From Siphonodentalium dalli (lineage: Eukaryota > Mollusca > Scaphopoda > Gadilida > Siphonodentaliidae), in NCBI GenBank assembly GCA_032622095.1, contig CP136067.1, positions 176,674,556 through 176,738,555 of the forward strand: DNA of 64,000 nt. The letters are read 5' to 3'. Shown one piece after another: positions 1-11,882 of this stretch. The notes beneath the pieces were generated by a model. The model did not search any database and was not told the origin of the DNA. It was given only the letters and a program-made list of their open reading frames with translations. Each line of letters opens with the position of its first letter. Position 1 is the first letter of the stretch. The position numbers and the translations under genes were made by a program.

Positions 1-127
1 GTTACAGTCGATGTGGTTGGAATTTTAGATCATCTTAGTTGCTTGCTACATTCTTCCAGTGGAGATAGTGTTTGGATACTAATTTATCGATTTTATTCAC
101 TTAAGTAAATCCATAATATGTCTTTAA
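1..127. mobile_element. Family I MITE, partial (right end)
   Basis: Ends in CATAATATGTCTTTAA, matching the right end of the complete family I copy at 21251-21583. The rest lies outside the window or has diverged. Confidence 0.4.
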
Positions 128-2018
128 TGCGATGTTAAACACTCCGTTTTTGTGTTCTGAATGGAGTAGCAAATAATCTTTCCAAATCAGTTATTTTCAT
201 AATTTTATTATCCAAATAGGCAGAAAACGGCTCACTGATATAAATGACGTACATGCAGTGAATATTGTTGGCAGTATCACTCTGATATGGTTATCACCCA
301 ATAATTCATCGTGAATAAAGGAATAAATAATTACATGTAGGCATAGTTCGCCTTTGGTGTTCACTGAAATGGCACATTTTATATCATGGGAATTTTCGAC
401 AATCTTACTTGATTGCTTCATTCTTCCAGCGGAGAAAGTGTTTGGAACTTTCGGTACTCAGAATCGGAATCAGAATGTTTATTCTGGTTTTCCGAATAGA
501 AGAAAAGACTGGAAGAGTAGTACAGGGTGGACGATTGGGCAAATTTCAATAATAGAACAGACCGGAATAGAAGTGCAGGGCGGACAAATTATTAGATGTC
601 TCAATATTCGAACAAGCCGATCATTGGCTATCAATCTGTCAACCCTCCCTTGGTATTTGCTGGTACTTGAGTGTCCAATAACTGTAATTGCATTCAATGT
701 CAATGACATCCAGTTTTAACTGTTTTCGATATCTACCAGTACCAATACCGGTACATGTATTACTACTGGTACATGTGCCACTTTAGATGGGGTTGAGTGT
801 CATGACATGGATGCGTAATTGGCTGTTGCCAGCTGTTGCTTATAAATTTATCAGTAAAAAGCTACAGCTTGTTACAGCTGGCAATTTTTATACGATTATG
901 TCAGATTGAAATTGAAAAAAATAATAAACATATAGACTGGAATAAACTCATACAGGGCGGCAATTTTCATGAAAAAAAATAAACATACACGTATGTTTAT
1001 TCTGGACACTAGAGTATTACCAATCAAGGTCCCTGAAGGGTAGATACAATTAAGCGGAGTTTCCTCCAATTAGAAAACATTGATTAAATTGATTACATAC
1101 ATATATATTAAGCAAATAAATGTGGAAAATGAATGTGAGAATAAAATTATAATATAATATTTGGAACTGAATATAACAGATGTGTGTTTATTGTACACTG
1201 AGGCTGCCAGGGGTCGGTGCCATTGTGAGGACAGGGGTCGTACCAGCAGCACAGTGCGTCCAATCAATATGAATTATAAATTATGGTACTAACTTCTCAG
1301 TTTTGTTCCATTGAACATATTTTATTGTGACCCACAGTATATACAGTATAAATTACACATATTATTATAGACGTACAGATAGGTGTGGGCACAGAGGATC
1401 TGAGCACAAGTTGCCGAACTTAACAGAGCTCCTCTCCTCTGGCATTCAGCTGCTATTAAATGTATTATATTGAGATTGGTTCAAAATTTGCTGTTTAATG
1501 TGGGTGTTGGTGTGGCTATGGTTTTGCTATTGGGGGAGTAGGATACAAATTTGATGTGAGAATTATGAGAAACGGTCTGTAGAGGAAATAAAAGAATGTA
1601 CGGTACTATCTTGAAAATGTGCGTATTTAATGTTTCACTATAGTTCGGAATGTAAAACAGGAGATCTATTTCAGAGATCATGGCCACATTAAGTGCGTCC
1701 AACTATGCCCAGTTTTGTTCCCTGAAATAAGTCCACAATATGTCTTTAAAAAACATTGGTCGCATTACTGGAATAATATTTGAGGCATGGTCAAAGTATT
1801 TGAGGATATGTCAGGCACTCGCTGAGATCAAAGTGGTCACTGCTAATATGTGTGAAACAAATTCTCATTTTTTATCTAAATGGGTGCATTATAGTGTTGA
1901 TCAACTAGTTGAAAATCAATCTCGACTTTTGTCAATGTCACAATTCACCTAGCCGAGACTGATGTTGTCGGCTAAATAAATTTGAATGACACATAATAAG
2001 TTCCAATGTATTCTTATC
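128..2018. other. Intergenic or 5' intronic AT-rich sequence
   Basis: No exon was recognised. The motif ATTCTTCCAG(C/T)GGAGA(A/T)AGTGTTTGGA occurs at about 50 and 420, and another family I-like end (AATAAGTCCACAATATGTCTTTAA) at about 1725-1748, so parts are old repeats. The open frame at 354-719 has no family resemblance that I can see. Confidence 0.4.
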
Positions 2019-2200
2019 TGAGACTGTAGCTCTGAATGATTTTCACTGTGCCACTTTATTTATCCGAGACTGTAGCTCTGAATGACTTTCACTGTGCCAC
2101 TTTATTTATCCGAGACTGTAGCTCTGAATGATTTTCACTGTGCCACTTTATTTATCCGAGACTGTAGCTCTGAATGATTTTCACTGTGCCACTTTTTTTC
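2019..2200. repeat. 46-bp tandem repeat, 4 copies
   Basis: The unit GAGACTGTAGCTCTGAATGA... starts at 2019, 2065, 2111 and 2157. The copies are nearly identical. Confidence 0.95.
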
Positions 2201-2454
2201 TACAACAGGATCAGGCATTGATTTGATAAGGTGTTGACTCTTATTACCGACCATTAACCGCCAGCACTTGAATTTCCATGCATTTTCCAATAATAAACTT
2301 ATCATTCTTTTCATCAATAAAATGTTTTGTTTTGTTTAATTAACAGCTATTTACCATCTCCATGTTGTTTGTATTCCATTTGTTTTGACTAAAGGTGACT
2401 AATTGTGTTGATATTAACAGAATCTTTAACCAATTTGAGAGTGAATCGAGACTA

Positions 2455-2591
2455 GATCATTGCTGACGAGCAGTTCCATTGGGGCATGTTCAGATAATAA
2501 GTTCAACAAACGGACTTATTATTTGAACACTCCCTAGTACAAAATGCTCTTCCAAATGAATAATAGATGTATATTTGTATACATTTATAAC
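2455..2591. mobile_element. Family H MITE, decayed
   Basis: Contains ATGTTCAGATAATAAGTTCAACAAACG and its inverted counterpart, as in family H copies elsewhere; the ends are worn. It abuts family A at 2592. Confidence 0.5.
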
Positions 2592-3313
2592 TTAACCCTT
2601 TCATGATGGGAGCTGCACTTGTGCAGCATTAAAGATCCTGTGCCAGTGCATTCTTTTGTATATGCGAGTCTCCTATAGGGAGCCTCGCATATATAAGAGA
2701 ATGCACTGGTTTACAAAGACAAGATAAATATTGTTAGGCCAATGTATTTTCTTATATATGCGAAGCTCCCTATGCGAGACTCACATATATAAGAGAATGC
2801 ACTGGTTTACAAAGACAAGTTAAATATTGTTAGGCCAATGTATTTTCTTATATATGCGAAGCTCCCTATGCGAGACTCACATATATAAGAGAATGCATTG
2901 GACGCTCCCTTGATTCCGAATTCGTTTCCAAATGATCCTATACATAAAATTGTATATTTTATAATTGACCACAGTTATTCTATATAATATACCAATGTCC
3001 ACACAGCTTCCAGGCAGAGCAGAGTGTTATTTTAATGACTAATTGGGGTGGGCAGTAAGACAGCCAATTCATGGATATGCCCTCTCCAGACAAGGAGCAC
3101 TCAGCCCATCTGGTGGATAGTTATCCCAGATGGGTTAGCATAGATTTTGTTGTTTTTTTCTCTTTTAATCTGTATATGAACCTTATTATTTTCACTATTA
3201 TTTGTGCATATTTTGTTGGAGTTGCTCTTTGTCAATAAATTATCTCTCAAATTATCTCTCTTGGTGCAGGGTTTTCGCAAAATTTCAGGAAGCTCCAGTC
3301 ATGGAAGGGTTAA
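2592..3313. mobile_element. Family A MITE with internal duplication and foreign insert
   Basis: Begins TTAACCCTTTCATGATGGGAGC and ends CATGGAAGGGTTAA. The hairpin core (GCATTCTCTTATATATGCGAG type) carries a 96-bp tandem duplication (about 2701-2890). The normal GCATTGG|CACAGGG junction is split by about 360 bases of unrelated sequence (roughly 2907-3268). Confidence 0.85.
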
Positions 3314-3832
3314 TAGGCAAATCCATTGTAAAGTAATGAAGGGGTTAAATAGGTTTTGAATTCTGCACTACATCTGTACATGTACAAGCTTCTTTTTAGA
3401 TTACATGGAAAACGAGATTTAGTTTCTCTCATCTGTGTGCCCATGCTATCTGGTTATACTTACTACACATATAGGCAGTGTTCCTTATATGTGTTTATCA
3501 CAGACTTTGTATCATTATGATTTGTTCCCTATCGTACATGTGTGTGTCTATCACATGTGTACTATCGTATGTGATTTGGTGGGTTTTTATCATCACCCTG
3601 CTTAGAATCAATGTTTTGGAGATGAATGATTTTCTGATAATATTGTTAATATTAATAATTCTTTATTATGATATCGGCATTATATTTATATATTTTCTAA
3701 GTTTATCAGCTACAGCCAGTTTTATTTTAAATGTACATGTATACATGTTTGCTACTATACAATTCTTGCTTGTAATAATATATAGAATGTGTAACTTTTA
3801 GAACTAAATCATAGAAACCGGTTAAATTGGTT
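3314..3832. other. AT-rich sequence, nothing recognised
   Basis: The open frame 3478-3801 is a hydrophobic, low-complexity translation of T-rich DNA. I see no gene. Confidence 0.4.
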
Positions 3833-4224
3833 TTAAAACCCTTTACCCAACAAACCGGCCAAAACCGGCCAAATAAAGCTTCAACAGCCTAAAATATCTT
3901 CGGTCTGTCTCAATAGAACCATACACATATGGATATCATTGGAACCGGCTCATTGACCACATTGTGATGGTTACAGTTATGCCCTGTGCCAATGCATTCT
4001 CTTATATATGCGAGTCGACCATAGGTCGCCTCGCATATATAAGAGAATGCATTGGCCTAAAAAAAATCTTTTTTTACCATTTTTTCTTATATTCTTTAAC
4101 AATTTTATAATTTTTAATTTGTTAAACCAATGCATTCTCTTATATATGCGAGGCGACCTATGGTCGACTCGAATATATAAGAGAATGCATTGGCACAGGG
4201 CCGTTCTGTTGGGTAAAGGGTTAA
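3833..4224. mobile_element. Family B MITE (copy 1)
   Basis: The long arm (CCCTTTACCCAACAAACCGG..., AAAGCTTCAACAGCC) is followed by two facing hairpins around GCATTCTCTTATATATGCGAG and the short arm CTGTTGGGTAAAGGGTTAA. The left TTAA is slightly altered. Confidence 0.9.
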
Positions 4225-4479
4225 TACTAAGTGTTTGTGTTCTTTCTTCTTTTTTTTGCTTTGTGAGGTCATAACTAATTGAGTTTTCATCAATTTGTGT
4301 TGTTTTGTTCAAGTGCTAATACATGCTAACTCATTAAAACTAGGTCATCATGGAAAGAAATACAGTAAGTAAAACGTATTGTGAACAGGTTTCATTTCTG
4401 ACAAAAATGTTTGCTTTGTCGCTTCTTTAGTTAAAATTCTTCATCATATTTCATTGTTATATAAGGCCACTCCAATATT

Positions 4480-5136
4480 TATAGCCTGGTTTACGAACAT
4501 CTATGTGGAAATGGGAAATATTATAAAAATAAATATTCTGACATCACCACCCCAATAGTCCATAAAAAATGCAACTTTTACAAGAGTTTCACAAGACTTT
4601 TTGAAAATGATAAATTTGATTTTGAAATGATAAAATATATTAAGGTATTTCTTCACATAAAACCATTTAAAATTTGAAAAGATAACAACAACAACAACAT
4701 TTCTTCAAAATACGCTTTTATCATAATTGATTAATTGCAACAAAATAATGCTAACCGCTGTCAACTATGGTATAAAATTTCCCAAAACATGTTATTTTTC
4801 AACATATTGTTCAACGAAATATGGCCATATTATCACTTGTGTATCATGAAATCTGGCTGTATTACCACTTGATTTTAGAGTTTTCCATCTTCATCCGCAA
4901 TTTTGTCCGCGACTCTTTTCTGGGCCACAATAATTACACATTTCGAGAAATAAAAAATTTCAAAAATCGATATATGATCACTGAGCTTTGATGGGTGGGT
5001 TCCTCGACTCAAATATTTTTCACCACCGAAGCCAAAGAAATAGTCATTTGGGAGCTTTAATTTGGATTATGCATCTTTAATGAAAGTTATTTTTTGACAC
5101 TATTAAGTTGTCGGATGGGTTCGTAAACCATGCTAT
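4480..5136. mobile_element. Family G MITE (copy 1) with family F interior
   Basis: Outer inverted ends are ATAGCCTGGTTTACGAAC and GTTCGTAAACCATGCTAT. The interior (AAACATGTTATTTTTCAAC, GATGGGTGGGTTCCTCGACTC and more) is homologous, in inverse orientation, to the interior of family F at 32245-32688. Confidence 0.75.
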
Positions 5137-5345
5137 TAAATTGCTGCTGCCTTAGACATATATGGAGGGGTCTAAAACTTCATTATAAAGCATGTGGATC
5201 TTCTAACTTTTTTCTTTTCATCTTTGATAATTTTGAAGTAGGCTGGGTTAGTGGTTTATTCATATTCTTGCCTTTTAATCGTTCCTTCAATCCATCAATA
5301 TATCTCAGATGGATTTAACAAGGTTATTATATGATTCATCGGAAC

Positions 5346-5671
5346 TTAATCCTTTCATGATGGGAGCTGCGCTGGTGCAGCCTTAAAGACCCTGTGCCAG
5401 TACATTCTCTTATATATGCGAGTCTCCCATAGGGAGCCTTGCATATACAAAAATGTATAAGAGAATGCACAGTCTTATACATGCGACGCTCCCTATGAGA
5501 GACTCGCATATATAAGGAATGCACTTGCTTACAAGGTCAGGTAAAGATATTTAGGCCAATGTATTCTCTTATATATGCAAGGCTCCCTATGGGAGACTCG
5601 CATATATAAGAGAATGCATTGGCACAGGGTTTTCGCAAAATTTCAGGAAGCTCCAGTCATGGAAGGGTTAA
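5346..5671. mobile_element. Family A MITE (copy 2)
   Basis: TTAATCCTTTCATGATGGGAGC ... CATGGAAGGGTTAA, with two facing hairpins. Confidence 0.9.
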
Positions 5672-5733
5672 CAGCCCTAACAACTCATTTCAAAACTTTA
5701 AAATGATGTCTTGAGGTGCATCCACTCATGGCA

Positions 5734-5950
5734 TATAGTAATGCCCTAAGTAATCGACCCCTTAACCACAGTAGAATTATGGGTAACTTTTCAGGATTTA
5801 GTCGGAAATATGGCTTGTTGCCATTCATCGGAAAGCTCTCCCCGAGAGCTTTCCGATGAATGGCAACAAGCCATATTTCCAACTAAATCCTGAAAAGTTA
5901 CCCATAATTCTGCTGTGGTTAAGGGGTCGATTACTTAGGGCATTACTGTA
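5734..5950. mobile_element. Family D palindromic MITE (copy 1)
   Basis: A nearly complete palindrome, TA(C/T)AGTAATGCCCTAA ... TTAGGGCATTACTGTA, with the centre at GAGAGCTTTCC. The TA flanks suggest mariner-type insertion. Confidence 0.9.
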
Positions 5951-6226
5951 TTGTCACACTTTGTGGAATGGCATCATATACACACATAGTCACTGCCTAA
6001 CTCCACTTGAAGTGAAAATGTTCAGGTTTTGTTAGTTGCAACTGACATTCACTGGTCGCAGCCAATTTTAGAATGCTGGTACTTGAATTCCGTCTATTAC
6101 AAAAGGGAGTACATGTACTTTCCAATCTTTTTATCATACGTTAGTCACGGCATGAAAAGATTCCAAGGGTGCAGTTTTTCCAGTCAGTCTCCAATGCAGG
6201 TGGTTGAATCAGGGTGCCTAACCTAA

Positions 6227-6331
6227 GTGCTTTCCGATGAATGGCAACAAGCCATATTTCGGTCTAAATCCTGAAAAATTACCCATAATTCTGCTGTGGG
6301 TAAGGAGTCGATTATTTAGGGCATTACTGTA
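6227..6331. mobile_element. Family D MITE, right half only
   Basis: Starts at the centre of the palindrome (GCTTTCCGATGAATGG) and ends GGGCATTACTGTA. Confidence 0.85.
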
Positions 6332-6432
6332 AATAACTCATTACTTACATGTATATCATCAGGCTTTCATCATCAGGTGCAAGAAGTGTTCACTAAATTC
6401 ATTTGCTTTCACATCAGTAATAAACTGCTTTT

Positions 6433-6951
6433 TAGATCATGCCATGAATATCTACTATAGCTAACGCCCGTAGAGATCATATTCCATTAGTACAAAACCT
6501 TGGAATTTTTTTAAGTTTTGACAGGGAACCTTTTAAAGTTGAAAAAATAACATGGGAATATATTTCTTAGTTATTATGTGTTCCTTAATAATGTACTTCA
6601 CTGTTGGTGAAGGTCCTAACTCAAACATTTACGATTTAAATAAATTTGTGAGCGATTTTTGTTGTTGCGATTTTACAATTATGGAATTTCTCCAGGCTAA
6701 TTGATTCATTGTTTATTGCGATATCGGCTCAGTTAATACCACGGAAAAGCATGCAATTTTGAATTGGGACATTCACCTACAGTGAAGTACATTATTAAGG
6801 AACAGATAATAGCTAAGAAATATATTTCCCGCATTATTTTTTCGACTTTATAAGGTTCCCTGTCAAAACTTTAAAAAGTTCCAAGGTTTTGTACTGGTGG
6901 AATATGATCTCTACGGGCGTTAGCTATAGTATATATTCATGGCATGATCTA
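6433..6951. mobile_element. Long foldback element with 9-bp target duplication
   Basis: Inverted arms of about 180 bases (TAGATCATGCCATGAATAT... and its inverse complement) enclose a spacer of about 160 bases. The element is flanked by ACTGCTTTT at 6424-6432 and 6952-6960. A 9-bp duplication is typical of Mutator-like elements. No coding sequence. Confidence 0.9.
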
Positions 6952-7004
6952 ACTGCTTTTAATATGTGGAAAAAGGATGAGTTACTAATATTAAGCTTGC
7001 ATCA

Positions 7005-7221
7005 TACAGAAATGCTCTAAATAATCGACCCCTTAACCACAGCAAAATTATGGGTAACTTTTCAGGATTTAGTCGGAAATATGGCTTGTTGCCATTCATC
7101 GGAAAGCTCTTGGGGAGATCTTTCCAATGAATGGCAACAAGCCAAATTTCCGACTAAATCCTGAAAAGTTACCCATAATTCTGCTGTGGTTAAGGGGTCG
7201 ATTACTTAGGGCATTACTGTA
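7005..7221. mobile_element. Family D palindromic MITE (copy 3)
   Basis: TACAGAAATGCTCTAA ... TTAGGGCATTACTGTA, full palindrome. Confidence 0.9.
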
Positions 7222-7250
7222 AATGAATGATAATCAACCAGGCCACTGAC

Positions 7251-7725
7251 CAGGCCTGAGAATAAGGTGCTGGACATTAGCAGAATGAGGTCCCCAGAGG
7301 GTAAATTTAGTGATGCTACCCCGCACAGTGGGCTAGCATCACCAAATTCATCCTCTAGGGACCTCATTCGGCATGGTCTCATCTGCTATGGGAGACCTAG
7401 ACTCAGATTTAAGTTAGCAGATTGTGAAGATTGTTATATGCAACCATTGGGCACCTCAATTATGCAATGTGTCATCTGCCAATTTGGGGATATAAAGAAG
7501 CTAAACTAAAAAGAAAAAGAATCTTTCTGAAGAAGTTTCTAAACACACTAAAAAAAATGTTTATTTGATAATAAAGATACTTTTCAGAGAAGATGAGGTC
7601 TAAGCAGAATGATGACCCCAGAGGGTGAATTTAGTGATGCTGGCCCACTGTGTGGGGTAGCGTGACTAATTTCGCCCTCTGAGGACCTCATTCTGCAAAT
7701 TTCCGGCACTATATTTTCAGTCCTG
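7251..7725. mobile_element. Family E MITE, long form (copy 1)
   Basis: Ends CAGGCCTGA...GGTGCTGGACATT and its inverse. Hairpins of GAATGAGGTCCCCAGAGGG at both ends enclose a spacer of about 230 bases (GGGCACCTCAATTATGCAATG). Confidence 0.85.
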
Positions 7726-9030
7726 TAATTGACCACACTTTTGATATAGATGTTCTATGTTTTTGTACGCAATATTTTTATCCAGCCTTCTGTCAGTTTA
7801 AAATAGACATGTTTGCTGGTGTTTTCATGAGATGAGAATTCGTCTTCAGTATTAATGCTAGTTGAATGTTGCATTGCGTTGTTTCTGAACCAGTGGTTGA
7901 AACAGTGAAGCAGGCACCAATGTGTTTTAACAGATATCAGTTTAATGCGCTACGTTTTAATATAGGAGTTTGTGAGCTTTTACTTATAACACATACATGT
8001 ATAATGTCTGTAAATGCTGATGATGATGTTCATAACTGCTTGCAGCCTGATTTTCCTTATACCCAATCTTCGTTCACAATAGCTCAACTTCCAACTATAA
8101 AGCTGTCAACTTTTTCTTTTGCTGACAATGAAATATAGTGTTGATTCCATATTATTATGTGTCATAAAAGTTGGAGCATGGTCCCAATTTAAACTGTACC
8201 CTTTAAAGTATTTTTCAATTATAGTTTTTATATGTGTATATTTTTTATGTCTACTCAAATTGTATTTGTAAGAATTTTTTTAATTTCTTTTTTTCAACTG
8301 AGGTGTATTGATAACTTCATTGTATTATACTTTTCTAATTGCAGTAACATAAATCTAACACAGTACCATATTTTTGCCTGGACTATATATTTTTATATGA
8401 TTTTGGTGAAAAGTTGGACAAATTTCTTTTTCACTTGCATCAACATTGTACTTTGAGATCAATATCTGCCTTGTTTTGTTCGCTTGAAGTAACTCTTTTT
8501 TTCACCATTTTCATAATTTGCTGCAGACTCCAGGAAAAAAAGCTAGTGGAAATACCATATATTTATTTAGATATTACATGTAGCTGCATACATGTATACC
8601 AGTATAAGCATACCTGTGTTATGTCCTGTTTAGCTCATAAATTTCTCATCTTTTATCCTTTTTACATCCCCCTCAAATACATTTAGATATCAATAATTTC
8701 ATTAACTATTGCATGCAGGTCTTAGTGAGCGATCACTATCGGTACAAACCACTGAGTCACTTTGTAAAATTTGCTGGCCTTTTTATGTTTTGAGCATTTT
8801 ATCCATGCTCAACATTTTGTTATATTTCGTTAATTTATAAACTTATTTTGCTGCATATTATCATTGTCTCATGATTTTTGTGATTTTTCAAGTGCATGAT
8901 CCCGTTAGATGAAAGTAGTTTATAATGGTCAGATGCATGCTCCTATTGTGTGAATGGAACAAATTTCCTTACAATTTTGTTAACTTTACATTGTAAATAA
9001 TGTTTCTTTAAACATTTAGCCCACAGTAAA
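7726..9030. other. AT-rich sequence, nothing recognised
   Basis: Open frames here (for example 7866-8138, 8232-8456) have no recognisable domain and no supported splice context. Confidence 0.4.
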
Positions 9031-9210
9031 TACAGTAATGCCTAAATAATCAACTCCTTAACCACAGCAGAATTATGGGTAACTTTTGAGGATTTTGTCG
9101 GAAATATGGCTTGTTGCAACAAGCCATATTTCCGACTAAATCAGACTAAATCCTGAAAAATTACCCATAATTCTGTGGTTAAGGAGTCGATTATTTAGGG
9201 CATTACTGTA
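9031..9210. mobile_element. Family D palindromic MITE (copy 4, shortened centre)
   Basis: TACAGTAATGCCTAAATAATC ... GGGCATTACTGTA; the central GAAAGCTCTC segment is missing. Confidence 0.9.
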
Positions 9211-9269
9211 AACAGTTATTCTATATTGGCCTTATAAACTCAACATGAGCTTCTGTTTTGTTGAGTGCA

Positions 9270-10133
9270 TTCATGTTATTATGATAAACTATGATAAACG
9301 TTCATGTTATTATGATAAACTATGATAAACGTTCATGTTATTATGATAAACTATGATAAACGTTCATGTTATTATGATAAACTATGATAAACGTTCATGT
9401 TATTATGATAAACTATGATAAACGTTCATGTTATTATGATAAACTATGATAAACGTTCATGTTATTATGATAAACTATGATAAACGTTCATGTTATTATG
9501 ATAAACTATGATAAACGTTCATGTTATTATGATAAACTATGATAAACGTTCATGTTATTATGATAAACTATGATAAACGTTCATGTTATTATGATAAACT
9601 ATGATAAACGTTCATGTTATTATGATAAACTATGATAAACGTTCATGTTATTATGATAAACTATGATAAACGTTCATGTTATTATGATAAACTATGATAA
9701 ACGTTCATGTTATTATGATAAACTATGATAAACGTTCATGTTATTATGATAAACTATGATAAACGTTCATGTTATTATGATAAACTATGATAAACGTTCA
9801 TGTTATTATGATAAACATTCATGTTATTATGATAAACGTTCATGTTATTATGATAAACGTTCATGTTATTATGATAAACGTTCATGTTATTATGATAAAC
9901 GTTCATGTTATTATGATAAACGTTCATGTTATTATGATAAACATTCATGTTATTATGATAAACGTTCATGTTATTATGATAAACGTTCATGTTATGATAA
10001 ACGTTCATGTTATTATGATAAACGTTCATGTTATTATGATAAACATTCATGTTATTATAATAAACGTTCATGTTATTATGATAAACGTTCATGTTATTAT
10101 AATAAACGTTCATGTTATTATGATAAACGTTCT
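9270..10133. repeat. Two-phase minisatellite: 31-bp unit x17, then 21-bp unit x~16
   Basis: The first part is 17 apparently identical copies of TTCATGTTATTATGATAAAC plus an extra ...TATGATAAACG segment (31 bp). From 9797 the unit drops the CTATGATAAA part and becomes 21 bp, with small variants and one 18-bp copy. The 21-bp period keeps reading frames open; these are not genes. Confidence 0.97.
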
Positions 10134-10316
10134 TTTATTGAATAAGCAAGCATGATATTATGCTGAAGATGTTTCTTTTCCTTTTGTGGAAATAAGTAAC
10201 TTGAGTTACTATGTTCTTGATACTGTACTGCCATAAGTAAATGACTCGTTGAACCAGGGTGGCCCCCCCCGCCCCAAGTTAAACCACGTACATGTAAAAT
10301 GCATCTCGGTTAGACT

Positions 10317-10606
10317 TTAACCCTTTGAGTGCCAGGTCCGATTTTTGTATCAACCCATATACCCTGTGCCAATGCATTCTCTTATATATGCGAGTCGACC
10401 ATAGGTCGTCTCGCATATATAAGAGAATGCATTGGCCTAACAATTTTTCATCATTTGTTATTATTTTTTACAATTTTTTACAATTTTAATAATTTTTTAA
10501 AAATCTAAAAAAAATAAAAATATTTATTTTTTTATTTTTTTAGGGCCAATTTTACAGACCGTAAATTAGGGCCGATGAGATCGGCCCCTGGCACTGAAAG
10601 GGTTAA
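10317..10606. mobile_element. Family C MITE (copy 1)
   Basis: TTAACCCTTTGAGTGCCAGG ... CCTGGCACTGAAAGGGTTAA, with one hairpin of the GCATTCTCTTATATATGCGAG core near one end and GGCCGATGAGATCGGCC at the other. Confidence 0.9.
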
Positions 10607-11099
10607 ATTTTAAACGTGGTTATAAATCGGAAGGCAACCAGATTGTGTGGTTAAAATGAATGTAATCATCATCTGCTGACGTCCACATTGCGACACTAAG
10701 TCAATGTTGGCTGCAATTTGTTTAAATTTTGCACAAAACATTGGCATGTTCCGAGATTTGCCTAGTGTCATTCGAAAAGAAAAACATCTATAATCATAGA
10801 TGAATTCCAACATCATTGCACAAATCAAATTTTACATTATACATGTATTATGATTTGACAAAAAAGTTGCTCGAAAGTGTGCACGGATATCAAAATTAGG
10901 GTGAACAAAGAATTTTCAATGCAGAAAGCGATCGGCTCAGTCGCTGATTGGTAGAAATTATCTGCTAATAGTTATTTGATTGACAGCTGTGGGAAGGTTA
11001 TTAAGTTTTGGTACAGAAAATATACAGATGTGGTTTTTTGGTTTCAAATCGGATGGGTCATCTTTAAGCGTTTTAGAATGTTGGAATCCAGGCGTGTGA

Positions 11100-11557
11100 A
11101 TATGGTGCCGGATATTTGGCGAATGAGGTCCCCAGAGGGTAAATTTAGTGATGCCAACCCGTACAGCGGGCTAGCGTCGCCAAATTCATCCTCTAGGGAC
11201 CTCATTCTGCATGGCCTCATCTGCTATGGGAGACCCAGTCTCAGATCAAGTTCCCAGAAGGTGAGGATGATGATGTGCACCCATTGGGCGCCTCGATTAT
11301 GCAATGTGTCTTCTGCCAATTTGTAGATATAGAGAAACTAAACTAAAAAAATAAATCATAACTTTCTAAAGAAACTAAAAAACTTGTTAATTTGATTATA
11401 AATATATGGTACTTTCCAGAGAAGATGAGGCAGAAGCAGAATGGATTCCCCAGAGGGTGAATTCAGTGATAATAGCCTGCTGTGCAGGGTAGCATCACTA
11501 AATTAACCTTCTGGGAACCTCATCCTGCAAATGTCCAGCACCATATTTGCAGGCCTG
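11100..11557. mobile_element. Family E MITE, long form (copy 2)
   Basis: Same architecture as 7251-7725, ending GTCCAGCACCATATTTGCAGGCCTG. Confidence 0.85.
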
Positions 11558-11598
11558 TTTGAATCCCACTTGTATTTTGTTGGGAATGTTGTAAGTGT

Positions 11599-11815
11599 TA
11601 CAGTAATGTCCTAAATAATCGACACCTTAACCACAGAAGAATTATGGGTAATCTTTTAGGATTTAGTCGGAAATATGGCTTGTTGCCATTCATCGGAAAG
11701 CTCTCACTGAGATCTTTCTGATGAATGGCAACAAGCCATATTTCCTACTAAATCCTAAAAAATTACCCATAATTCTTCTGTGGTTAAGGTGTCGATTATT
11801 TAGGGCATTACTGTA
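11599..11815. mobile_element. Family D palindromic MITE (copy 5)
   Basis: TACAGTAATGTCCTAA ... GGGCATTACTGTA. It ends 43 bases before the 24-nt DYNC1I micro-exon. Confidence 0.92.
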
Positions 11816-11858
11816 TGTTTGGCTGCGTTTGTTAATTTTTTCTCATTTGTTCTGCAAG

Positions 11859-11882
11859 CCCGTGGACCTTGGGACTATTACG
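11859..11882 (+). CDS. DYNC1I: DYNC1I micro-exon encoding RGPWDYYD
   Basis: A 24-nt exon lies between a polypyrimidine tract ending TTCTGCAAG and a consensus GTGAGT donor. It starts with two bases that complete a codon and ends with one, so it is phase-symmetric (1-1). Joined to the next exon it reads RGPWDYYD-SDS. Insect cytoplasmic dynein intermediate chains have a DYYDEY motif at the matching place, just before a conserved LEWEDEF-like segment, which also appears here two exons later. The length and phase make it a plausible cassette exon. It sits between two family D palindromic MITEs (11599-11815 and 11912-12128). Confidence 0.7.

Noticed and set aside
3977-4312. Open frames containing CILLYMR and [12 protein letters not shown]
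   Set aside because: The same peptides come from every A, B and C hairpin in the window, on both strands; they are MITE palindromes, not proteins.
9270-10133. Possible CRISPR-like array
   Set aside because: Units are contiguous with no unique spacers, and the DNA is eukaryotic.
9756-10155. Long open frames on both strands with heptad-like repeats (for example YYDKRSC)
   Set aside because: They are translations of a minisatellite whose 21-bp period is a multiple of three; there is no gene context.
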